From positions 30,537,310 to 30,601,309 of the forward strand of contig NC_068352.1 in the NCBI RefSeq assembly GCF_014633365.1: a stretch of 64,000 bases of DNA. Reading direction: 5' to 3'. This document shows, in pieces, positions 58,478-64,000 of this stretch. Under the pieces are notes generated by a model, which was given only the letters and a program-made list of their open reading frames with translations, was not told where the DNA came from and did no database searches. The translations under genes were made by a program, and so were the position numbers. Within the stretch, counting starts at the first letter, position 1, and each line of letters starts with the position of its first letter. This DNA comes from Diospyros lotus. Lineage: Eukaryota; Streptophyta; Magnoliopsida; Ericales; Ebenaceae.

Positions 58478-59404
58478 AGGGGTGTTCGCGGTTTGGTCAG
58501 CCCAATTTTGAACTAGTTTAATGTGCCGAATCATAGCTCGATTTTTTACCAAATCAAACTGAGCGGTTTGATTTGGTGCGAAAAATTGAACCAAACCGCA
58601 TTATATTTTGTGGTTCGGTATGGTTCGATTTTCGCGGTTTTAGATTAGGTTTTAGTTCCTTCCTTTCTCATTCGAGATATATATTTATATATATACATAT
58701 ATATACATATATATATATATACACACATTATATAATGGTGAACCAGTTGTTTTGGTGATGAACACAGGTGGCTCAGGTTCTGCTGACATTGCCATACTCC
58801 TCCCAGCTTGGGATGGTTTCAGGGGTGCTGTTCCAGCTCTTCTATGGCTTGCTGGGCAGCTGGACAGCCTACCTTATTAGCACTCTTTACATCGAGTATA
58901 GAACCAGAAAAGAAAGAGAGAAAGTGGACTTAAGAAACCATGTCATTCAGGTTCTTAATAATTAATTTCCCTTTTCATCATCGCAATTTTTACAACTACA
59001 ACAGAACAAACCCAAATGGGTGGTCGTTTTTCTGTCTCTCCTCCTTACTTTATTGGGCGCAGTGGTCTGAAGTTCTTGATGGGCTGCTGGAAAAATACTG
59101 GAGGAACGTCGTGGGGCTGGCATTCAAGCGCACTTTTCTTCTGTTTGGATCTGTGATTCAGCTCATAGCCTGCGCGAGGTACATGCCCAAATTTTCTTGC
59201 CCTGGAAGAGGGTCCACTTGCACTTTTATATTTATAATATATAAATTATATGTTTTTTTAAAATTATATATCATATATGCGAACGGTTCAATTTTGAATC
59301 GAATTACTAGTTTACCAAACCAAACTAGACAGCCAGTTCAAACAAATCGACCGGTTTGGTTCTGCTAAAAACCGCAGTCTAGCGAATTTTTTGAACACTC
59401 CTAT
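58478..59404 (+). mobile_element. hAT-like element carrying AUX1/LAX gene fragments (Pack-type)
   Basis: The element is about 927 bp. Left end AGGGGTGTTC and right end GAACACTCCTAT form a short imperfect TIR. ATTGCACT at 58470-58477 and 59405-59412 is a perfect 8-bp TSD (identity extends to TATTGCACTA). Subterminal GGTTTGG/AAACCGC words are typical of plant hAT-like non-autonomous elements. The interior holds two exons and one intron of an auxin influx carrier gene (58768-59178). An (AT)n tract at 58676-58735 lies just upstream of the captured part. No transposase. Confidence 0.8.
58768..59178 (+). pseudogene. Captured AUX1/LAX auxin influx carrier fragment
   Basis: Exon-like block 58768-58950, preceded by an acceptor (ACACAG), encodes 'VAQVLLTLPYSSQLGMVSGV' through 'GLLGSWTAYLIS' to 'NHVIQ'. 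After a 112-bp intron (GTTCTT...GCGCAG) block 59063-59178 encodes 'EVLDGLL', 'YWRN' and 'FLLFGSVIQLIACA', ending at a GTACAT donor. Both blocks match consecutive parts of AUX1/LAX permeases (transmembrane segments 2-3 region). Changes against the family include loss of one Phe codon in the LPYS-F-SQLG segment, a Phe-to-Ser next to the second junction and an extra Val in the WRNVVGLAF segment, so it is decaying. Intron retention shows capture from genomic DNA, not mRNA. The frame stops shortly after block 1 if unspliced. Confidence 0.88.
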
Positions 59405-59654
59405 ATTGCACTATGGGCTCTATCGTTTTTTAGCCATCTCCCTTTGCTCTTGCATTGTCTTTCTCCTTCTCGGGCGTCGGCGACTAGGTGCTCATCTGCT
59501 CGGCATAGCCCATTTTCTAGCGCTCACTTGCTCGGCGTAGCCCATTTTCTTCCTCAACAAGGTGGTCAACGCCATCGAGTCGATCCCATCTCCGACCACC
59601 ACTATCTGGTCCTCCCCATTCAAGGCCGCCTCCTTAGAGACAACGGGCTCATTT

Positions 59655-60375
59655 TTGGGTCTTAATTAAGATATAAAAATGATATCTTTGTACTTATATT
59701 TAAATATTTTTCTTTTATATAATTATTTTTTTTTGTTATTTCGATTATATTAATGTATATATATTTTTGAGTTAATTTAATTCATGTACTTTAATTTTCT
59801 TTGTGTGATAATTCAAATTTTTTGTTATTTCGATTACACGTATATACCTGTATTTTTTAACCAATTTAACTTCTCTACTTTGATGCGTAAAAGAAAATTT
59901 GATAAAGTGAGATAAATCAGCACTTTAAGCAAAAACTTTTACTGATTTGTCCAATTAAAAATATTGCAAACTCCTGTCTTATTTTGTTCTAGTACTCTCT
60001 TACTTTTTTTCAACAAACATATTATGATCATTTAAACATGATCTGGCATGGGAGCATCAACCTATTGAAAGAAATTGCAAGCACCACATCTTTGCAATTT
60101 TTTACAAGATTATAAATTTATTATTAAAAAATTCTAAATTTACAAAAATAGGATACACATCAAATTATAGGGTTTAAATTGATTATATAATGTAGGTAAA
60201 GGTGGTATAATTGAAATAATAAAAAATGTACTTTGTCACATGAAAGCAAAAAGATCAAAATATAGGCATTAAATTGATTAAAAAATATAAGTTTAAATTG
60301 TAATTAAAATAACAAAAAATTCAAATAACCTTACAAAATAAACATAAAATGATTGAGACAAAAATATGAATTTAG
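59655..60375. mobile_element. Foldback-type element with long diverged inverted repeats
   Basis: The left arm (59690-59890; blocks TTTTTTGTTATTTCGATTA and GAGTTAATTTAATTCATGTAC) pairs with the right arm (60190-60370; blocks TAATTAAAATAACAAAAAATT and GCATTAAATTGATTAAAAAA). The core contains no coding sequence. Confidence 0.5.
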
Positions 60376-61470
60376 GGTCTGTTTGATACCAAATATTTTT
60401 CATAAAAAATATCTAATTATGTATAATTATTATACATATTTTCTATAAAAATAATCAAATATTCTTAATTTTTTTATGAAAAAGTTATGTATAGCATAAA
60501 CATTTAAAAGTTCTTTTCATGGAATCATTTTTCAAGAGAGTGGGGTGATTTTTTTTATTTTCTAGACAATCATTATGATAATACAATCAAACACACTCTT
60601 AGTCTAATTAATAACTATCGAGTTGATATATTGTCTACGTGTGTAAACTAGTAGGGGGAGGTGGCATGTGGGCCCCACCCTCCCATGGGGCTCACTTGCC
60701 CTCTCTCAAATTATTAGTATCGGGCAATTGTTGTATTTTTCGCATCAAATCGGATAAATTTAACAATTCTGTTAACGACTAATCCTCCTAGTATTTGTGG
60801 ACTATTTGAGTCTTAATTATGATCGCTTTCCCGCAGCTTTTTGAATAGGAATCAATCATTCGTCCACACGGAAAAAACTAAATAAAACTAAATCACGACT
60901 TTGAGCATTCCCAAAGTCTTCCATAAATAATCATCACATCTTCCACTAAATTATATTTATCTTAATTTTTTTATAATATAGATCATTTATATTTAAATTT
61001 GGTGAGATTTAAAAATAATGCTATTTTTTTTATTTCAAGACTCCTCAAAATGGAAAAAAAAATGACTGATCAACAAAATAAATAAATAAATTATCCCAAT
61101 CTCTAAAAATATTCATAAATTATATAAAATCTCCATATAACTAGTTAAAACAATAAGTCACTTGTCGATCCATATTGGTTTAACTTAGGGTTTTCTTGAG
61201 GGTCGCTTTAGTTTGATTTTGCCTAAATCTTTTACTAAATGTGTCGGTTTTGATTTGATTTTGCATATTCAATTAATTGTAACTTACATTCTGATTTTTT
61301 CAAAAATGTTAAAAATATGAGTAAATTTGAATTAATATTTTACGCAATTAAGATTATAAATAACATTTGAACAATATTAAATAATTTAGGCTATGCTATG
61401 TAGTAACAACATTTTATTAGTAAGGTTAAATTTCATATTAACATTTTACATTTGTTAACATTCTATTATA

Positions 61471-61692
61471 GTATATATTTTAGGGGTTAATGACATAATG
61501 TGCTTCTGTTGCCAACCAAATTCCCGGCATCTGCTAATTTGTGTGAATAAATTATAGCACTTTTGGTAGTTTGCATGTGATTTTTAATTGGTTTAGGAAA
61601 GGGTGGTCATTAACCCATAAAATACATTTTATGTTTATTTATGTGACTTATATTTTATGTTTGTTTATGTCATTAACCCATAAAATATATAC
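61471..61692. mobile_element. MITE (222 bp, TA flanks)
   Basis: The left end GTATATATTTTAGGGGTTAA and the right end TTAACCCATAAAATATATAC are inverted repeats of about 27 bp with one or two mismatches. Both sides are flanked by TA, so a Tc1/mariner (Stowaway-like) origin is possible. Confidence 0.6.
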
Positions 61693-62802
61693 TATTAATG
61701 ATGGCATCGTTAAGAGTTAATGGAACGAGTTTAATTGACGGAAACAACTGTTAAAGAGTTAATAGATATGATGTTAAGAGTTAACGGGAGTCTTGATTCC
61801 CTTATGAGATAATGAAAGGGCCATTAAGAGTTAATGACGAGTTTAAATGTAATTTACAAAAAGTTGAAACAAGGGAACATAGGCGGTTAATTGGCCTTGG
61901 AGGCGGTTGACCAGGCCTTAGTGCGTCACCTTGAATTGATTGACCAACTCAGAATTGATCGATCGATCCTTGCTGATTCAATGTAATTCGGTTAACCATT
62001 TGCCTGAAACTGGTTGACCATTTCTTACAACGAGGGTTGAGTTCGGGAACGTTCTCTTATCATTTTTTGTAATGGAAAAAAGGGAGATGCGTGCTTGAGA
62101 GGACAATGGGAAGGACATGTAGATGTCATGCCTTTCTCTCTTTCTCCCTTCTCTCTCTAAGTTGGTTTTGTCTGATTTGGGTTGATGTGTAAGAGTTTAG
62201 GGTTTGAGTATTAATTAAAGGAGGAAAAGAAAATGTTTAATGCTTGTTGGTTTTGATACCGAGTTTTCTCTCTTGGCTGATAGCTTTTTTCTCCTTTCAA
62301 AAATCCAAATCCCTTCATTTTTTTGCTTCCTTCTTGTATTTGCTATTGTAGCATTGCAACAGTGGGAGTGTTTGAACTTGACTCTTGTTTCTTCTAAACC
62401 TAAATTATAGCCGCATCACCTGCAATAAGCTTGGCTAGCACATAAATTTCTTGTAGGATTGTTCCACTGTTTGGAGTGTGGATTGATTCCGGCCCTTGTG
62501 CAAACAAGAAGAGAACAGGTCATCCAATTATTTCATTTGGAGCAGTTCGTGACTGTTCGGGAGCTGCCTTCAAGAGCCTTTAGTGAGGATAAGAGCTATC
62601 TCAGCTGCATTTTAGCATCTACATTAGCGACAAAATCTTTTAGTGAGGTATAGTTTCTAAACACCTTATAGATGGTTTCGTTTTTATTACATATGGTTAT
62701 TAGATACCAGGTCTTCCAAGACTATCTTGTTTTCTTTCATTGCTTTTATTATGTTACTTTTGAAAAAGTTTTAAAAATCGACTAAAACTCTTAAATTAAC
62801 TA

Positions 62803-63126
62803 CCAATGGATTCGGCTGATTTTGGGGACAACAATCTCGCAGGGGTGGTGAAGTAGCACGCCAAGACAAGAATAAGCGATGTATTTGACCCGAAGCTGTT
62901 GAAGGAGGACCTCGACCTAGAAATTGAGCTGCTGCAACACTTGAAGGTGGCATGCACTTGCTTGGACGACCAGCCATGGAGATGCCCAACCATGATACAA
63001 GTGATGGCAATGTTCAAGGAGATCCAAGCCAGGGGGTCAGGGATCGATTCCATGTCTACCATAGCGAGAGATGATGCAAGTTTTTGTGGTGGAGTAGAGA
63101 TGAGCATAAAAGAGGGGAACAAATAG
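62803..63126 (+). pseudogene. BRI1-like receptor kinase, truncated C-terminal fragment
   Basis: The frame encodes the end of a BRI1-type LRR receptor kinase domain and its C-terminal tail: 'PMDSADFGDNNLAGVVK', then a stop TAG at 62854-62856, '[20 protein letters not shown]', '[20 protein letters not shown]', '[15 protein letters not shown]', '[14 protein letters not shown]' and '[10 protein letters not shown]', terminating at 63124-63126. This covers kinase subdomains X-XI and the juxta-C-terminal region only. The LRRs, membrane segment and catalytic core are absent upstream (62060-62802 shows no related sequence). The premature stop replaces a position that is Gln in the family, and a conserved Trp before it is Val. 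A nonfunctional duplicate scrap of brassinosteroid receptor ancestry. Confidence 0.85.
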
Positions 63127-64000
63127 CAACATGTGGGTGGCCCAACTGACAGGTAATATAGTGATAAGTAGAGTGTCGTACCCATGAGAACTAACTTTTG
63201 ACGTCTACTCTAATCGCTTTAACCTTAACCTAACACACATATTGATATAGCTATTAACAATGACTTCAATTATAATGAAAACTAATTTACTAATAAAAGA
63301 TGCAATTAAAACAATTTCCTCGGTTCAAAACTCACAAAGCTAAAGCATTAGGGTTTGTGAATCCACTGTCGGCCTTTTATGATTCAATTGTTCATTACTT
63401 GAATCTTGTTATTCCTTATCTTAGTTTAAAAATCGATAATCCAATACAACCAAAAGCCTTTCTTGATGGTCATTCGGTTGAGATTAATTATCTCTAGCCA
63501 ACCTTCGAACATATAAACATGCATTCAATCACAGTGATAATCATAAAATGATTTCATAGGGCATAATGATATCTCTACTTATTATAGAACCCTACGTTGT
63601 TTGTTATCATGTTTAATCTATATTGAATCTCTCAAAAGAAATATAAATCACAAATACATTTTAATGGTAATCAGGCATCAAAACAACATTATAAACATAA
63701 CAAACAATCAAATCGAATGAATAAGAAAATAGCAAACTGAGTAACTTTAAATCAAACCATTAGAAGTCGAGGTTTCATCATTCATTCTAGCTATAAACAC
63801 TTAACAATGCATTCTTACAATCAAAAGAAAAAGAAAAGAGTCAGAATCCATAGCAGGGATTGAGAAAAAAAAGAAAAATACAACCAAAAGTATAGTTTTT
63901 AAGTTGTCTTCTTCCACTCCTTCAATTTTCTGGTGGCTTATCTTCCCCAAAACTCTTCAAAACTCCAAGATAGAGTCTTTATATAGCCATCCCTAGGGTT
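63127..64000. other. Right-edge intergenic sequence
   Basis: No recognised gene on either strand. 'GAGTGTCGTACCCATGAGAA' near 63170 resembles sequence seen in plant retroelement internal regions; otherwise unassigned. Confidence 0.4.

Larger units (their letters stand above)
59413..62802. other. Intergenic, repeat-derived
   Basis: Contains two inverted-repeat elements (59655-60375 and 61471-61692). A GC-richer segment at 59440-59665 contains an open frame with 'FLNKVVNAIESIPSPTTTIW' that I cannot assign. A TTAAGAGTTAA-rich stretch lies at 61700-61850. 62060-62660 has no recognisable gene. Confidence 0.45.

Noticed and set aside
62771..63185. Minus-strand frames over the BRI1-like fragment
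   Set aside because: They are antisense shadows of the kinase-like frame.

Overview
The window is nuclear DNA from a flowering plant, most likely a eudicot. The evidence is host genes with GT-AG introns of plant families (DUF868, an At3g27390-type membrane protein, a GT47 exostosin-family glycosyltransferase), AT-rich intergenic DNA, and plant-type transposons (CACTA/En-Spm, Cassandra TRIM, Ty1-copia, Ty3-gypsy-like LTRs, hAT-like elements and MITEs). I cannot name the species from sequence alone.

Layout. 0-7.6 kb is a gene-bearing end: a single-exon DUF868 gene (810-1754, minus) and a ten-exon multi-pass membrane protein gene (2545-7138, minus). 7.6-16.8 kb is intergenic and repeat-rich: a solo LTR with target-site duplication (TSD), an 857-bp segment present twice in direct orientation with an LTR fragment at the junction, and a second solo LTR with TSD sitting in a hAT-like relic. 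16.8-35.7 kb is one large CACTA element (CACTA1; TSD TAC) with a TNP2-type transposase gene and a second, TNPD-like gene with a Transposase_24-like region. Both genes are broken: the first by a frame break and one premature stop, the second by a 2.76-kb solo LTR in a coding exon. A complete Cassandra TRIM is nested in its 5' part. 36.7-45.0 kb is a second CACTA-type element (CACTA2; TSD AAA) with no transposase reading frame. It carries a 2.9-kb array of short palindromes, a second complete Cassandra in the opposite orientation, and a roughly 280-bp tandem repeat. CACTA2 itself sits inside a MITE-like element, whose two halves flank it.

46.1-51.2 kb is a full-length Ty1-copia retrotransposon (minus) with 212-bp LTRs about 2% diverged. 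Its polyprotein is one frame with eight internal stops. 52.5-55.5 kb is an apparently intact GT47 gene (plus, four exons) whose proximal promoter is tandemly duplicated. 55.5-64 kb is repeat-rich. It holds a roughly 0.93-kb hAT-like element that has captured two exons and the intervening intron of an AUX1/LAX auxin influx carrier, several inverted-repeat elements, and a truncated BRI1-like kinase C-terminus pseudogene.

The three intact host genes are functionally unrelated neighbours. Most of the remaining biology is transposon nesting: Cassandra and a gypsy-like LTR inside CACTA1, Cassandra inside CACTA2, CACTA2 inside a MITE, an LTR inside a hAT relic, and gene fragments inside a hAT element. 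No CRISPR array, tRNA gene or functional rRNA gene was seen; the 5S-like segments belong to Cassandra LTRs.
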